The notes under the pieces are model-generated. The model was not told where the DNA came from. It did not search any database and worked only from the letters and a program-made list of their open reading frames with translations. Below, in pieces: positions 38,835-53,743 of a DNA stretch of 64,000 bases; the stretch's first letter is position 1; the number at the start of each line of letters is the position of its first letter. A program made the translations under genes and the position numbers. The stretch comes from Apostichopus japonicus. Lineage: Eukaryota > Echinodermata > Holothuroidea > Aspidochirotida > Stichopodidae. The stretch is taken from NCBI RefSeq assembly GCF_037975245.1, contig NC_092572.1:27451989-27515988 (forward strand), written 5' to 3'.

Positions 38835-39300
38835 ATCCACACAAATCTCCGACCACATGGTAGCCTTACTTCACACTAAGTCAACGTGGAAATCTAACCT
38901 AGCCATCTGTTTATTCGCTCTAGTTGTGTCGCAAATAAAAAATATTTTAATATATAATAATATACATGGAAACTGCAATCTTCGACCACATGTTAGCCTA
39001 ACAACCACACTAAGTCAATGGGAAATGTAGCCCAAGGATCGTTTCGCAAAAAAAAAAAACAATACTTTGCGTAGCTTTTTTACATACTTTCCAGGCTGCT
39101 GTCGTCGCGCATGGTACCCGAACACCACACGTAGTCAACGGGAAAATCTTGCCTAAGCATCTCTTTATTCGCTGAAATTGTGACGCAGTTAGCTAAAACT
39201 AAAATATCCATGAAATACTGCAACAACAAGCATGTTAGCCTAACAACCACACTAAGTCAATGGGAAATGTAGCCTAACCTTTGGTTTACAAAAAAAAAAA
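38835..39300. repeat. Diverged tandem repeat of about 120-130 bp
   Basis: A segment like CACACTAAGTCAACGGGAAA, preceded by CATGTTAGCC and followed by TAGCCTAA, recurs at about 38868, 38995, 39125 and 39235, with A-rich stretches in each unit. Confidence 0.7.
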
Positions 39301-40534
39301 AAAAAAATGCGTAGCTTAGTTTACAACTTTCAATTTGCTGGAAATCGGCATTTGTTTGGAAGGTATGTGCTATGTCTTAAATAGGGAAAATTGTATTTTA
39401 TATTGGAGTAGTTTCTAGTTGTTATTATTTCTTTACATCAATCTGGTAACATTCTAGAGTAATTTTAAACTAGTTACGATGGTACAATTTGCTTTTCGGT
39501 TTGATTGGCCTGAGCATACATTTTCTAATTGAACTCGAATGGAGTTAAATAGGTAACGAATAGGTATGTTTAACTTCAAGTTTGTAACATTTCTATTTGT
39601 TCATAAATGGTATAATACTGAAAATAAGTTCAAAATAAAGTCGGAATGTAGCCAATATGTAAATAAAATTTACACTTTGGTAAAGACTGAAGATGGATGG
39701 TTTGTCTGAGGTGCTTTTTGAGATGGATATTTTGAGTAACTATTCTTAGCCCATTTCAGGCCATTAACAGGTGACATACACGTCGAGGTAGTTAGGCCAT
39801 TCGCTGAGCACAGTGCTGACTAGGTAGGATGTCATATTTTCGTATTTTGGAAATTTGTAAAAAAAAAAAAAAAAATCCCGAGAAACTCCAGAGGTAGTTT
39901 GATACAAACAAAAGGATACCTAAGAGCCTTTGTATTACAACGAAAGCAAAAGGAAACAGGAAAATCACAACAATAATTTTTTCTATCACAAATTTTATTG
40001 CTGATTTCGTATAAACGGGATATTTTCTCTTTTTGAAATAATCGGAATCGGTACGATTATGAAAAAAATAATCGGTATTTACTGTTATGCATAATCGTTT
40101 GATCCCTAGAACGGATTACTAGTTTAATCCATGTGCGAACGTGATAATCTAATATCGTACGTCGAGTATGAATGAAGGATGGTGTCGGTTGCTTTTTTCC
40201 AAGGTTTGTGCTTTTCTTTTGGAAGGCCCTAATATAGCGTGTTATTTTTTATATTTTTTTTATAACCGTGCGTGTAAGAGTATGTACATACTGTAGCCTC
40301 GGCTATGCATATTGAATGTATGGCATTGACAGTCTCGGAACTAAGTGCTTTAAACCATAGATGAAAGTTGAGGAAAATACCGGTTGTAGTTACGATACCG
40401 GGATTCATGTTGCAACAAAACGACTCATGTGCTACCGTAACATGGTTTAACACATTTGTAGTACACTGGCAATCACTGCAAAAATGGTCCACCAAATCGC
40501 GTCAATTGGGTCTTAAATTTTCAAAAAGCTTCAG

Positions 40535-40625
40535 CTTCTGAGGGGGGAACATCCCCCCTCAGACACCCCCTACACTGCGTTCCGCGGCGGGATATCCGAC
40601 TTCGTCGGATTTATGTTCCAGGGAA
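40535..40625. mobile_element. Fragment of a GC-rich interspersed repeat
   Basis: Contains GAGGGGGGAACATCCCCCC, CAGACACCCCCTACACTGCG and the hairpin ATCCGACTTCGTCGGAT. It stands out in base composition from the AT-rich surroundings and resembles internal parts of hAT-type repeats. Confidence 0.4.
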
Positions 40626-41431
40626 AAAAACATTTTTTCTGACCGTGTGTACAATAGAACATTATACAGTACAATAATATACATATTACAATACAATATC
40701 ATTACAATACTATACATATATAACAGTATAATAATATCATATTACAGAACAATAATAAACATATTATAATATACCTAGTAAAGTACAAATTATACATAAT
40801 ACAGTATAATAATATTAAAGTAGAATAATATGTTACAGTACAGCACAATACAATACAGTACAATAATATACACAGTTCTTACCATACATGTACATACAGT
40901 ATGTCTTCTTTCCCTCTGTGTGCGAGTACTACTGTATCCCAAGTTCCTTGGCAGTCATCACCACACGGCACACTGTAGACTCTTTTCATACCTCTGTACA
41001 GCACAATACTGTGTCATTGATGTCTTTGAATTTTAAAAGTAATTAATACTTTCATTTTCTTCACTATACTTTCATTTTCTTCACTATACTTCACTATACT
41101 TTCATTTTCTTCACTAGACTTCGCATGCCACGGTCTAAGCATAACAGATTCAGGTTTTCTTTTGTACCCAATTCTGTTTCTTTTTTCAACCTGAGGGCTG
41201 TTAGATAGGTTTCTTTTGTTTTATAATCTTGTTTATATATGTACTGTATATATGTGTATATTTTTCTCACATGTATGGATATTGTTGTTGTTGTTGATAT
41301 TCTTACCTTTTCATTCAACTTCTCTGTGTTTTTGTTTATACTAATATTTTACTGTATTCTGAATGTATCTTTATAACTGTAATTTTTATGTGTTTTGCTG
41401 CAGGGCGACAAATTTCCATATCTTATGGACG

Positions 41432-41790
<359 letters not shown>

Positions 41791-44700
41791 CATAGTACTT
41801 CTACTTGGGAAAATTCTAGACTTCTACTCAAATTGTCACATGCATAGATAGAAATGTTATAGGCACACTAATACATAATACATGTTCTAAAGAAGCTTTT
41901 CTTTTTTGGGGCGGGGGTGGGGGGGGTTGGTTCGTTGGTTGATTGATTTCTTCCAAAACAACCTGGATTTGCTCTGAAACAGATCAAAATTGTCTACACT
42001 GTATTAAAAGGTATACAGTACACAGTAGTACAGTACCTCTGTACTACACACTGTGTCATTGAAGTAAAGTAGTTTTCATTTTCTTTTTACTTACTGTAGT
42101 ACTTTGGGAAAAACCCAGACCTCTACTCACTTCTCACAGTCTACGTAGATATGAAGTTTATGTTACAGTTCACTGATACATAATACTTGTTCTGCGAAGA
42201 AGCAGAAAAGTATAAAATTATGTTTCTAAAGGCTAAAAATAAGACAGAAAATCTGAGCTTACCTTTCTAGGAAGTGTGATATAGGTACTGAAGGAAGACT
42301 CCCTGTCTGTGCTATCTGCTCATAGATTGTACAGGGGAACTTGTGGGGGTAAGGGGAAGGGGGCAGATAAATGATACACTGTTCAGGGGGGATTCGTTTT
42401 GTACTCGTACTCATGAGCACTTGTACTGATACATTATTAAAAGTCTCTCAATAACTTTCCCATAACTCATTTTTAGTTCCTAAGCTTTACAACTCAATTT
42501 TTCATTTAAATGAAAAAAAAGGTTAAATCAATTTTGCTTTTAAATAAAAGTTTCCAAAATTGGCAAGAACTGTCTTTTGATTGACTGTACATGTGTATTT
42601 TTTAATATGCGACATTCTTCATGTACTTGTGCTGTACAGTGTGTATATGTATACCATCATCAGTGCTGTTGTTTTCATAGTGTATTACAAGTCTATCATT
42701 ACTTTTCTTTAACTACTGTAATCAATTACTTTCATTTAAAAAAATAAAATAAAAACTTAACATGAAACTCAATTTTTTTGAATAAACAGTTCCAGAATTG
42801 GAATAAAACAATTGTCTCTTGTGATTAATTTGCATGCAATTTAAATCAATTTTAAAATTTTAAATCATTTGGAGGACAAAATGTGAGAATAGAATCAATT
42901 TATTTATAACCACTTAATCACTTATTAATACATGTATTGTCCTCATTTGGTAGAGTACAGGTACAGTATATACTGTACAATACTGTACCGGTCTTAACCT
43001 GTTGTGTGAGTGACGTTTTGTAGTCTTTAGTTAACAGAACTTGATGAGTCATGAACTCATGATCTGTAAGTTTGGGGAAAATGGCTGCAAGCATAACAAC
43101 CGTAAAATACAGCACTGATAATTAAATTCTAAATACCGTTAATAAAGAAGATCTGTTCAGCCGAAATTTTATAATTGAACAATACATGTATTTATTTAAT
43201 ATTCATTGTGTAAAATTAATTGCAATGTTTGCTAATATTTTAAATAATACTTGATACGTTATTTAATATTTACTGTACACTATAACTTCGTCTACCTTGT
43301 GTACTGTGCATGTCTTCGTACAACCAAGTAGTGCTACTGTGTCTAGGGAGGGAACTTGAGGACCTGTTTAGCACCTTATTATACACCCCCACCGTTTGTT
43401 TCATTCGTCTGTCAAATGATGCAGATTGTAACAAACTGTGACCTAAATAATGTTAGGATAACTGTACTCTGTCTTGCATACCATTACAATAACATACATA
43501 CCGTACAACCTTATTTAATTTTTGTTTTGGAGTTTTGTTTCCTTTCACCAAGTTTTCTCCAGGATATACTTATTATATTCAAATGGGAAAAACATTCTAT
43601 AAGCATCAATTACGCTTCTTTTTTTGCTCCTTTTCCATGCATTTGTATAGCTTAAATATTGTATATTAATTAACATGATTTTTGTCTTTATACCTGTATT
43701 TCTAGATTGTATTGCATATTTGTTAAATACTTTGTTAAACATTCATGTGCTGGAAATAAATTGCTAGTCAGCTATCAGTTCAGTTCAGTAAAGTGCAGGC
43801 CAGTTACAGTCTATATTGCATAATGTTGTTGTGTTACTGTACATAGTCAATAGGAGATATACTGTAGATCTATACAATTCTTTCATTCTATTACACATGT
43901 ATACCTTGAAGTACAGTACAGTACAGCTTACTCTCAGTCGAATCAAAATTGAAAAGATTATTTCTATAACATTGTAGGAAAACAGTGTTTGACCTTGATG
44001 AATCCTTTAACACCTCATTAGGTGGATCATAGTGACTAATTACTATTGCAATATTAGATATTTTGTCTTTTATGGAAGCTTCAGTTAAATGAGGGGAGAG
44101 GGAGGAGGGGGGGGGGGGCTGGGGGGAAGAAGTCAGAATGTCACTATATCATATTCTGTAGAGTACATTGTTACTAGGATTTTAATAGTTGGGTCTGCTC
44201 AGAAAAAACTTGCATCCCTATAGTCCTGCATGAAAGCATGTACTTTAAAGTACCTCTACAGGAATGCACAATAATAGCTGTAATGACCCTGAAAACCATG
44301 TACCTGTATGCTAGTGATAGGTCTATAATCTATGCACTAGAAAAAAAGCCAAAGATTAAACATTTAACTAACATACAACAGCAAATTTGACTCTGCATAC
44401 TGTAAGTGAGGACGGAAAGAAGACTTAATGGTTAGAGAGAAAAGATTTCCAAACTGTAATGAAATAATCCTGAAGACCCATTAAATTGTATCATGCATAT
44501 AGTATCTACTGTAAAGCATCTCTGCTTAATTCTCATCTGTGTCGTACAGTACACAGTGTTCAATGCAGTGTCGGTGTACAGTAGCACATGTACAGTAGTA
44601 CTGTAGTTACTAGTACTGTACATGGAATAAGGAAGGAAGTGAACAAGATGTCATGGCTATTAGCTGCAATCATTTTACACTCATGTGCACAAGTTTATGG

Positions 44701-45007
44701 CACCTTATATGTACTTAAATGCCTGCCAAATGATCATAATACCCTACTTCGTCAGAAAACCCTCATTTTACGACAGGGTATATAAACACACACTTACGAT
44801 CCGTAATGCTGTGGCCTACATACAAGAAAATGTACACAGTACCTATATACTGTACAGTGTATTTTTTATCATAAAGTGCCGTCAGTTCAGCACCTGACAG
44901 CTAAGTACTGTAGGTTCTCTACTTGGCTGAAATAAAGCAGATCGTTATGGAAGGGAAATTAAAAGAAGAGGGGAAGAAGAGAGGAAGGAGGAAGGATGGC
45001 AAAGATA

Positions 45008-45140
45008 TTAGGAATGGGATGGGTAAATGGCAGGGGTAAATGGGATGGGTAAATGGCAGGGGTAAATGGGATGGGTAAATGGCAGGGGTAAATGGGATGG
45101 GTAAATGGCAGGGGTAAATGGGATGGGTAAATGGGAGGGG
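45008..45140. repeat. 26-bp minisatellite
   Basis: About five copies of a unit containing GGGATGGGTAAATGGCAGGG and TAAAT, G-rich on the plus strand. Confidence 0.9.
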
Positions 45141-45771
45141 GAGGGAAGGAACAGGGAAAGGGAAATTGCAGTAAGGGGAAGACGCAGGAAGAGGAAATTG
45201 CACAAAAGAGAGTTTATAAAAGCACTTTTTTAAGTTGAATGTTTGAGGCACATTATACTGTATCTACTGTAGTTTGAATCCAATGTTTAATAGAGTCTAA
45301 CAGTGGTAGCAAACCAACATAACCATGCAGATGTTGTTAAATACACCAGATTGATATGTATCCAACAATGTGTACTGTATGCACAGTTTAATATTAATAC
45401 ATGGATTTGTCTTATGGATCTGAACTGATGAAAACTTACAACCCAACCCAGTGGAAGCATTTAGGCCGATCAATAATGCTGTTCAAACTGTAATATGATA
45501 AACATTCATGAACTAATGGGTTACGATAGGACACCCTGCGACAGCCTTAATATGATGTTGTTTAGGAATCTACTGTAGTAATGATGTCATCCGATATCGA
45601 ACTAGCAGAATGGGCAAATTAGATCTATTGTATACAGGTAGCAAAAGATATGTTTTGTGCACAGAAACCAACCGTACACATTACATGTAGTGTTTGATAA
45701 GAAAAGTAAATACTGTGACACAAAATGTATACATACTGAACACAGAAGTACTACACACTACACAGTATAAC

Positions 45772-46305
45772 ATGTACAGTGGTTGCACCTTGATCTACAC
45801 AGTATTTACTATGTATAGTGGTTGCACCTTGATCTACATCTAGTATTTTCTATACATGTATGGTGGTTGCACCTTGATCTACACAGTATTTACTATGTAG
45901 TGGTTGCACCTTGACCTACACAGTATTTACTATGTATAGTGGTTGCACCTTGATCTACATCTAGTATAAATCTATGTATGGTGGTTGCACCTTGATCTAC
46001 ACAGTATTTATTATGTACAGTGGTTGCACCTTGATCTACACAGTATTTACTACCTGTATGTAGTGGTTGCACCTTGATCTACATCTAGTATTTTCTATGT
46101 ATGGTGGTTGCACCTTGATCTACTCAGTATTTACTATGTACAGTGGTTGCACCTTGATCTACACAGTATTTACTATGTAGTGGTTGCACCTTGACCTACA
46201 CAGTACTGTATACATTTACTATGTACAGTGGTTGCCCCTTTATCTACATTGTAATTACTATGTACAGTGGTTGCACCTTGATCTACACAGTATTTACTGC
46301 ATGCA
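45772..46305. repeat. Minisatellite of about 38-48 bp, about 12-13 copies
   Basis: Unit core GTGGTTGCACCTTGATCTAC followed by a variable segment ACAGTATTTACTATGTA, with longer variants carrying CATCTAGTATTTTC. Unit length varies by indels in the AT part. Confidence 0.92.
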
Positions 46306-48827
46306 CTGTGCAGTAAATTTAATATTATGGGAGCAGTACTGTAAGCTCTTCATTCTTCTAATAACTACTGCAGTTTATATTCTTCTAATTGACCATTTTG
46401 TGGTCATCAGTATTGCTCTGGATGCCAAAAATTGCTAGAAACTTGATATCAAACTACAGTTCAGTTATAATAGAAAGGCCAACTTACTTTTACACATTCT
46501 ATTACACAGGCTCTCTAGTGTATAAGCAGTTTGCTAACAGTTTTATTTTATTTTGATAATAGAAAGTAGTTAATAACTCCCTTGCATACTCTCACATATA
46601 TGTACAGTAATTCCCTTCTCTGAGTCATTTAATTGTGAACTTTAGCATACTTGTCTGAATAACTGGAAATATACAGTACCTTTCGGTGTTTAGAATCTCC
46701 TTAAATAAAGAAGTAGGACTTCATGTTAATTGGGTTGAGGCACCTCCTCTCTCGAATTTTGGTTGTTTGGCTCAGAAGTATTTGGGTTAAATTATTGATA
46801 AAAGCCCACAGCACAGTATGTATGTGTGTCAGCTGTTATAACATTGAGGAAGGACAAAGTAGCTCACAGTTGGAAAAGTACGGCTATGTACAGTATAGTA
46901 GAACACCAATCTTGCACATTATTTGTCGTATATTTCGTAAAACGTTCCAAAGTTAATGGATGTTTCATTCTCTGCTAAGTTCGTGTTTTATGGTATTGAT
47001 CTGTACATAAGATGATGCAAGAATTTATAAGAAGCTGAGGAATACAATATGTAGTCAATTAGTTGGGATTCAAATGCTTCAGTGTTACAGTTCATCCGTG
47101 TCCCTAAAAATGCCAGAAAGTTGAATAATGGTCACACATGTTCAAACTTCAAGTATCACTCTAAGGTACAGTATCAGTTGTCACTTTCAAGCCATTTATC
47201 TCCACACTGAGGACTGAGGTGTAAAAGTTTGAACTTCAGTGGGGGTACTCCTGAAAAGATTTAGATATGAATGTCAAAACGTAGAGCCAATTAATGTACT
47301 GAATATCTGTCATTGAACAGGATACTGACCAGTCTTAGTATTAAATGTTATATGCAGGCCTTCTGTTCTTTACAGTGTTTTCGAGTGAAACAGTTACCTG
47401 TCTCCCCTCAACCTTAGCACTCTCGTTCTACCATGCCTAGAATGAACTGGCTAACCTTTAACACTATGATCTGCCCCTCCGGTCAATGCCTTTCCTTCTC
47501 ATTCTGCCATCCAGATGCCAGCATCGCGCCTTTTTTTCGTCTGGATTTTTCATGAATGTAATTTGTACAGAACTGTGACCTAGGATCTTAGTTAAATTTG
47601 GATATCGCTCCCTCTCTTCCATCTGGTTAACAGAACTACTGACACCTCTAGAGCCAAATTGCCCTATATTCAGTACATTTGTCGTGTGTGATAATATTGT
47701 CATTCAAAATCTGTTGAAATCTTTCGAAAAGCTCCCTTCATGTGTGATGATCCACTCTTAAAAGAAGACGCTTAAACATGTCCAAAAATCGCCTCAGCTA
47801 CAGTAGCCACAATCCTGGAGCCAGTGTCCTTGAAAGGAAGGTTGTAAAAACAAAGGGCTATCATAACAGAAAATTAGGCTGTCACTCCCTGTGCTGTACA
47901 TCATCAATGTGCATAGTTAACTATGTTGTTTCTTCATAAATAAAACAACAATTTAAAAAGAAAAGTTGTGTAAAATGGATTCGATGAATTTTGATGGATG
48001 AGAGTTGCAGCTATTTTCATGATTTCTGGTTCCTCTCCGAGTGGTTAGGACAATGTTGTTCATAGGAGTCCTAGACCTCTAAGACTTAAATTCTACAGCA
48101 CTCTGAAATTGGGGAGCTAAGTAGGCCTACAGTACTGTAGCTACAGTATACCATCTGAGAGCAAAACTGTACCTGTATGTCATTAAACCCTACAGTGTAC
48201 CTCATATTCTACTTCACCTTTTGTAACCATATAACAGCAAAGCTGTGCATAAATGTATACTATGCAGATACTGTATGTAAAGGGGGAAAACTGAAAAAGC
48301 TGTTTTGTTGTTACCTGAGGCATTCAGTTGGCTTTTCATTGTCATTGAGGTCATTGTGATAGCTGCAGTGACTTTTATGGTGCCACAAGGTGATGTCTCC
48401 GATTTACAGTTGCAAGGGAACCTGGCATTTGATCTAAAACTAGCAGACCGTGTGAAGCAGTTTATGGTGCCCTAGATGTGATTATTTTCTCTACAAACAG
48501 TAAGGACACGTATCACAATTTTTGTACAGTACACAAATATATATCTATATATTTTCCAACTCATTAGGTATTTAATTATATATATTTCATTTGCCTTTGT
48601 CGTTTACCTCCATTTCATTAACAAAAGTCTGTTTAAAGTATCTCTTTTGATATCCAGCTTTAGAAATCACAAATGACTTTGAGTTGGTTAGAATAATTTT
48701 TGATCTCTAGAGTAAGGCAAATATGTCACCAAAAACAGAACTAGTATGGTTCGATACAGCCTGTGACAAACGCCTACAGTGGAATTACGACATTCTTTAC
48801 CCGTTTCGAACCTCTGAACATGTACAA

Positions 48828-48903
48828 TCAGTGTCCTTAGCCTAGTTGGTTAGGGTGTCCGCATATAAAGCGGGAGGCCCGGGTTTGAATCCCGGTGGAG
48901 GCT
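48828..48903 (+). repeat. tRNA-like sequence (pseudo-tRNA or SINE head)
   Basis: D-arm TAGCCTAGTTGGTTAGGG, anticodon stem CCGC/GCGG with a 7-nt loop ATATAAA, and a perfect 5-bp T-arm (CCGGG/CCCGG with loop TTTGAAT). The acceptor stem has mismatches and the anticodon (ATA) is unusual, so function is doubtful. Confidence 0.45.
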
Positions 48904-50994
48904 GAAAGTATTTTCACTGTTCTAAAATTTCCAACTCATTACGTTTTCAATTATATAATTTATATACATGTATACTTATAACATTTTGGGTACAGTACCT
49001 CAAATGTACATATAGTACAATGTATGTACAGAAGTGTATGTATATGATTATTGTACAGTAGAGGCCTGCATACAAACAGGGAGTACATGCATAAGCACTG
49101 CCTCATTGGAACTACAAGCTGGTTACATTTATGATACACATAGTTTGCACTGTACTGTATCTATGGGAGCTTGACACACTGTACATGGAAGTACAGTAGG
49201 AAGTACCGAGTAGCTGGTAGTGATTAACTGGTACAGTGATACTTGGTGATGAGCAGGAATGATATACATGGCCACAGAGGCAGCCAATTCACATCATATA
49301 TCACACAATTACGTAATTTGTGGATATACAGTATACACCAAAATGAAGACAAAATCAACGATATATTGGTACATACTACTAATAAATTATTGTATGTACG
49401 TACAGGCAGTATACCATATAGAACATGTGTTTCAAACAATATCTTGGTGTAACGTACTGCAGCCCTACCCAGGTGCAGTGCTATGTACAGGTACAATGTA
49501 TGAACTAATTATTATGTATCATGTAATTATAATAAATAATAATATAAAAGAAAATAATAAAAAATTAGCATTGACTGTTTTGTGGTGAAAAAGGCTGGAG
49601 ATTGACTACTGTTAGTTTGTGTTTGTGAATGGCATGTTGGCCCTCTCCCAGTCTTTCAATGTTGACAGGACATCAGATTTGATGGCCTAACTTAATTGCA
49701 TTGATCATACAAAACATAGAACCACCCATAATAAGTTGGTATATATGCATAAATCCATGGTGTTATATATCTACATCTTATATTAAGCAGCACCACATGT
49801 TTCCTGTTAGTCTTTGTGTGTACTGTACTGTATGTGCAGTGCTGCTGCAACAAGGTTGGCCTAAACGCTGTCGGCTTTCAAAACATTGGAATATATCTCG
49901 AAGTGTCCTACAGTAAGGCTAAGCTGTTGAAACATTTAAGCTCTGTATTGCACTAGCTATGTGTACAGTACAGTAAGTGATCTGTTATGTATATGGGCTA
50001 TCACCATGAAACTGATATTATTTCTTAAGAGGTATAGAGATTATCCAACCAGTCATCAAACCTGGGCAACATACAGTATATATTGAACAAACCAAGATCA
50101 TAAATTTGATCAAACAAAGACATACATGTACATACAGTTGTTCACATTAAGAGAAACATAAAGTTCTGAATATAAACGTTTACATGTAGACAAACTACAC
50201 GCTATGTATGTACAAACCTGTACCATGTATACACACTATGTACGTGCACAGTACATGTATGCGTTAGCACACTACTCTAACTCCCATACAACAATGAAAG
50301 CATCAAACAGGATGTTAATTCTATACTTTATTTCTATTATTTACTCTATAGAAATTTGCAAATATAGGGGAAAAAATAGGGGAAAAAATCTCATGTCATT
50401 GAATGTTTGGCATCAAACATCGTTCATTACGTATCCAAATTTCCACTCGGTTGGTAGAGCATAAATTTAATTAATTTAAGGAAGAGACAATAGCCCGTAA
50501 CCATCATGAATGTTCTCTGTGATTGAGATACAGGTAACAGCAAACTGTAATGAACAACTTTCGCAAACATATTCCGTTTAGGAAACAGATTTAATGTACC
50601 TTCACAGACAATGCTGAAGGCTTGATCAAGTCTAAATATGACATCATCGAGCTAAAATGTGTTTCAATGTTTATTTTTCTCTTTAATAATTTGTTTATGT
50701 ACAATGTTTATGTTCTTTGATGGAGATGGGTTTAACACATGTTCAGTCTAGAATGATGAAGCTCTTAAACATGACTTAGACCTAATAATGACATGTGGGG
50801 ATTCAATGTCAACAACGTAAGCATTTTATCTCGAAAATATGAAAAAAGAAACTACGTACAAAGAGAACCTACTGTAGCAGGCTCGCTGGTAGTTTACAGT
50901 AAATTCCACCTGTCTTCCTAATGACAAAAGATTGTCAGGTGACATGGTAATGACGTAAATGTATGGTATCACCCGTGTCTTTGCTGGATGCAGT

Positions 50995-51770
50995 ACATTA
51001 CAGTACAGTATAGGACGGTACAGGACTGTCAGGACAGTACATTATAGGACAGTACAGTATATTACAGGACAGTGCATTACAGTACAGGACACCCCTTTTT
51101 AGGACAGTACATTACAGGACAGTACAGCACACATGATAGTACATTACAGGACAATACTGTACATTACAGGACAGTACATTAGAGGATACAGTAGTTCAGT
51201 AGAGGACAGTACAGTACAGTTCATTTCAGGACAGGACAGTGCAATACTGTACATGACAGTACAGGACAACATTTACAGGACAGTACTGTACATTACAGGA
51301 CAGTACATTACAGGACTGTATAGGACAGTACATTACAGGACAGTACAGTACAGTACACATGATAGTACATTACAGGACAATACTGTACATTACAGTACAG
51401 TACATTAGAGGATACAGTAGTTCAGTAGAGGACAGTACAGTACAGTTCATTTCAGGACAGGACAGTGCATTACTGTACATGACAGTACAGGACAGAACAT
51501 TTGCAGGACAGGACAGTACAGTTCATTACAGGACAGGACAGTACACTGCAGGACATTACAGGACAGTACTGTACATTACAGGACAGTACATTAATTTAGA
51601 GGATATAGTAGTTCAGTACAGGACAGTACAGTACAGTATGTATAGGACAGTACATTACAGGACAGTATAGGACAGTACATTTACAGGACAGTACATTACA
51701 GGATAGGACTTACATTAAAGGACAGTACGTACAGGATAGTACATTACAGTGCAGTACATGACATTGAGCT
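50995..51770. repeat. GGACAGTACATTACA tandem array with a 226-bp higher-order unit
   Basis: About forty irregular copies of CAGTACATTACAGGACAGTA-like units. A 110-bp stretch starting ATGATAGTACATT at 51133 recurs at 51359 almost unchanged, and a weaker version (GAGGATATAGTAGTTCAGTA) lies near 51600. Confidence 0.9.
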
Positions 51771-53224
51771 TCTGTAGTAATAGTTCAGATTTGTTTCATT
51801 ACACAGCTTCTAAACATTACAGCACTTCGTAGATCATTGACAAATTGCTATTAGGTTTATTGCATCAGGTACTGTACACTGGTCATGCATGCATGGTCTG
51901 TGAATTACACAGCTGGTCATGCATGTAGTAGACTGATCTCGTGTAAATATTTCAATATCTTGTGCCTGTGCAATATACTGCTTTGAGTGACGTAGAAAGC
52001 CGTTTTTAGCTGTCTGTAATGTAAACTGAGGTACTGTAATTGTGTAATCTGTACATGTATATTTATGGGGTTACCTTTTATGGTACATCTTTGGGGTTGC
52101 ACAAGAATAGCACAAACCAAGACCACAATACCAGTTGTTTGTTTATCTGGGAAACTTAAAAGTACAGCACACAAAGGGAATCATTAACCTAGCCTGGATA
52201 CGTTTCTAGTTTGCTGTGCTTGATATCTTTATGAAAATTCTGGTAATTTTTTCTGCATCTCTACAGTACTGTACAGTAGGTCAAAAACACACTCTCGTTT
52301 TAGTTTAAAAGCCCCACAATCCCTTGAATCATTTCTTGATGCATGGCAAAGATTGAACTTTTCCATACTGTTCGAAGGTGTTTTGTGACATGCATCAGGC
52401 AACAGCAAGGGAAATTGTTTCCTACCCACAATTCAGTTGGAAATTACGTTTATTTTTTCTTCAGTCATATTACACTAACTTATTCACAGAGGCAAATACT
52501 CTGCAATTATCAAAAACAAATTGTTTTTTATTGAATGAAATTCTCAACACAGAGAACTTTGACAGCTTCGAGCAAACATTCCAAAGGTATCAAATTTCAA
52601 AGATAAATCAATAAGAAGATTATTGTAGGAAAGTAAAGCTTTTGAGGACAATATGCAGTGATGACATCACAGTCTGCCTACTGTGATCACTCTGTCTGGC
52701 AAACGCAAGAGTTAAGCTGGTCAAAATAGGTCACTATATGTTCAAGCAAGTGGGGAGACTCATTCAACTGATAGTGTGAAATATTTTCTTTTCTTGAAAG
52801 ATACAGTAAGTGTTAATACTGTATCCCTTTAACAGTTCAAGACTTTCTTGGAAAGTTATAATTGTACTTTGAAACATCCAAGAACTTTTTTGGCAAGGGT
52901 GGAATTTAAACCTACTGTTCAGTGACTGTGGGGGTGAGGGAGGGTAGGGGTGGATGGGGGTTAGAAATCCTGTTCAAAATCTAGCAAATGAGCTGTCCAT
53001 CCTCAAGTTGGTTCCTTTGTCTGGGAAGTTTTTGAAATTTCCAAAAAATGTGTTGAACAAATATCTGTATTGAGTACTGCACTTATTAAATCTAGAATAT
53101 TTAATAGAACTCAGATTTTTTGTATCTATAGTGATTCCTGACTCTTTTTTTAATTTCAGTCCATTTGACAACTAACGCTAATACCACTCTAGACTGTCCT
53201 ATCATATCATGATTCAAAGCAGTC

Positions 53225-53545
53225 GAACTGACAGTATGAACAGTATAAACAGTTCCGAGCCTGCAGTAATCCTTATAGGTACAGGAAATTCATAGGCTCA
53301 TGAATACAGTTACTGTCTGTACTTGTGAACAGTTCTGAACCTACAGTAATCCTTATACTGTAGATACAGGAAATTCATACGGCTCATACAGTTACTGTCC
53401 ATACTAGTAAACACTTCCAAGTCTACAGTAATCCTTATAGATACAGAAAATTCATAAGGCTCATACAGTTCAGTAAGTGTCTGCACTCGTGAACAGTTCG
53501 GAGCCTGCAGTAGTCCTTATAGATACAGGATACAGGAATTGTCAG
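53225..53545. repeat. Tandem repeat of about 80-95 bp, about four copies
   Basis: Units share GAACAGTTC, GAGCCTGCAGTAATCCTTAT, ACAGGAAATTCATA and GGCTCATACAGTTACTGTC. It ends about 200 bp before SORL1 exon 2. Confidence 0.88.
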
Positions 53546-53743
53546 TAGTCGTGCTCTGAAGCAGGAAAAAAAAGTACAGTATAGTGTCTAGAAAATTGAC
53601 CCAACTGGATATTTAACAGATTATCACAACCCCCCATCCTCCCCCCCCCCCTATACTCTGTATGCATTATTTATGATCTTAACTTATAACTGTGTGTGAT
53701 TGGAAAATTTTTACCACCCATTTTGTTATATTTTCTCCTTCAG

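Noticed and set aside
45772-46305. CRISPR-like array of a 20-bp core with spacers
   Set aside because: The spacers are related to each other and the locus is an animal intron; it is a minisatellite.
48828-48903. Functional tRNA gene
   Set aside because: T-arm and anticodon stem are good, but the acceptor stem is mismatched and the anticodon is unlikely; treated as tRNA-like repeat.
50995-51770. CRISPR-like array
   Set aside because: Repeats are irregular, there are no unique spacers of constant length, and the context is a eukaryotic intron.
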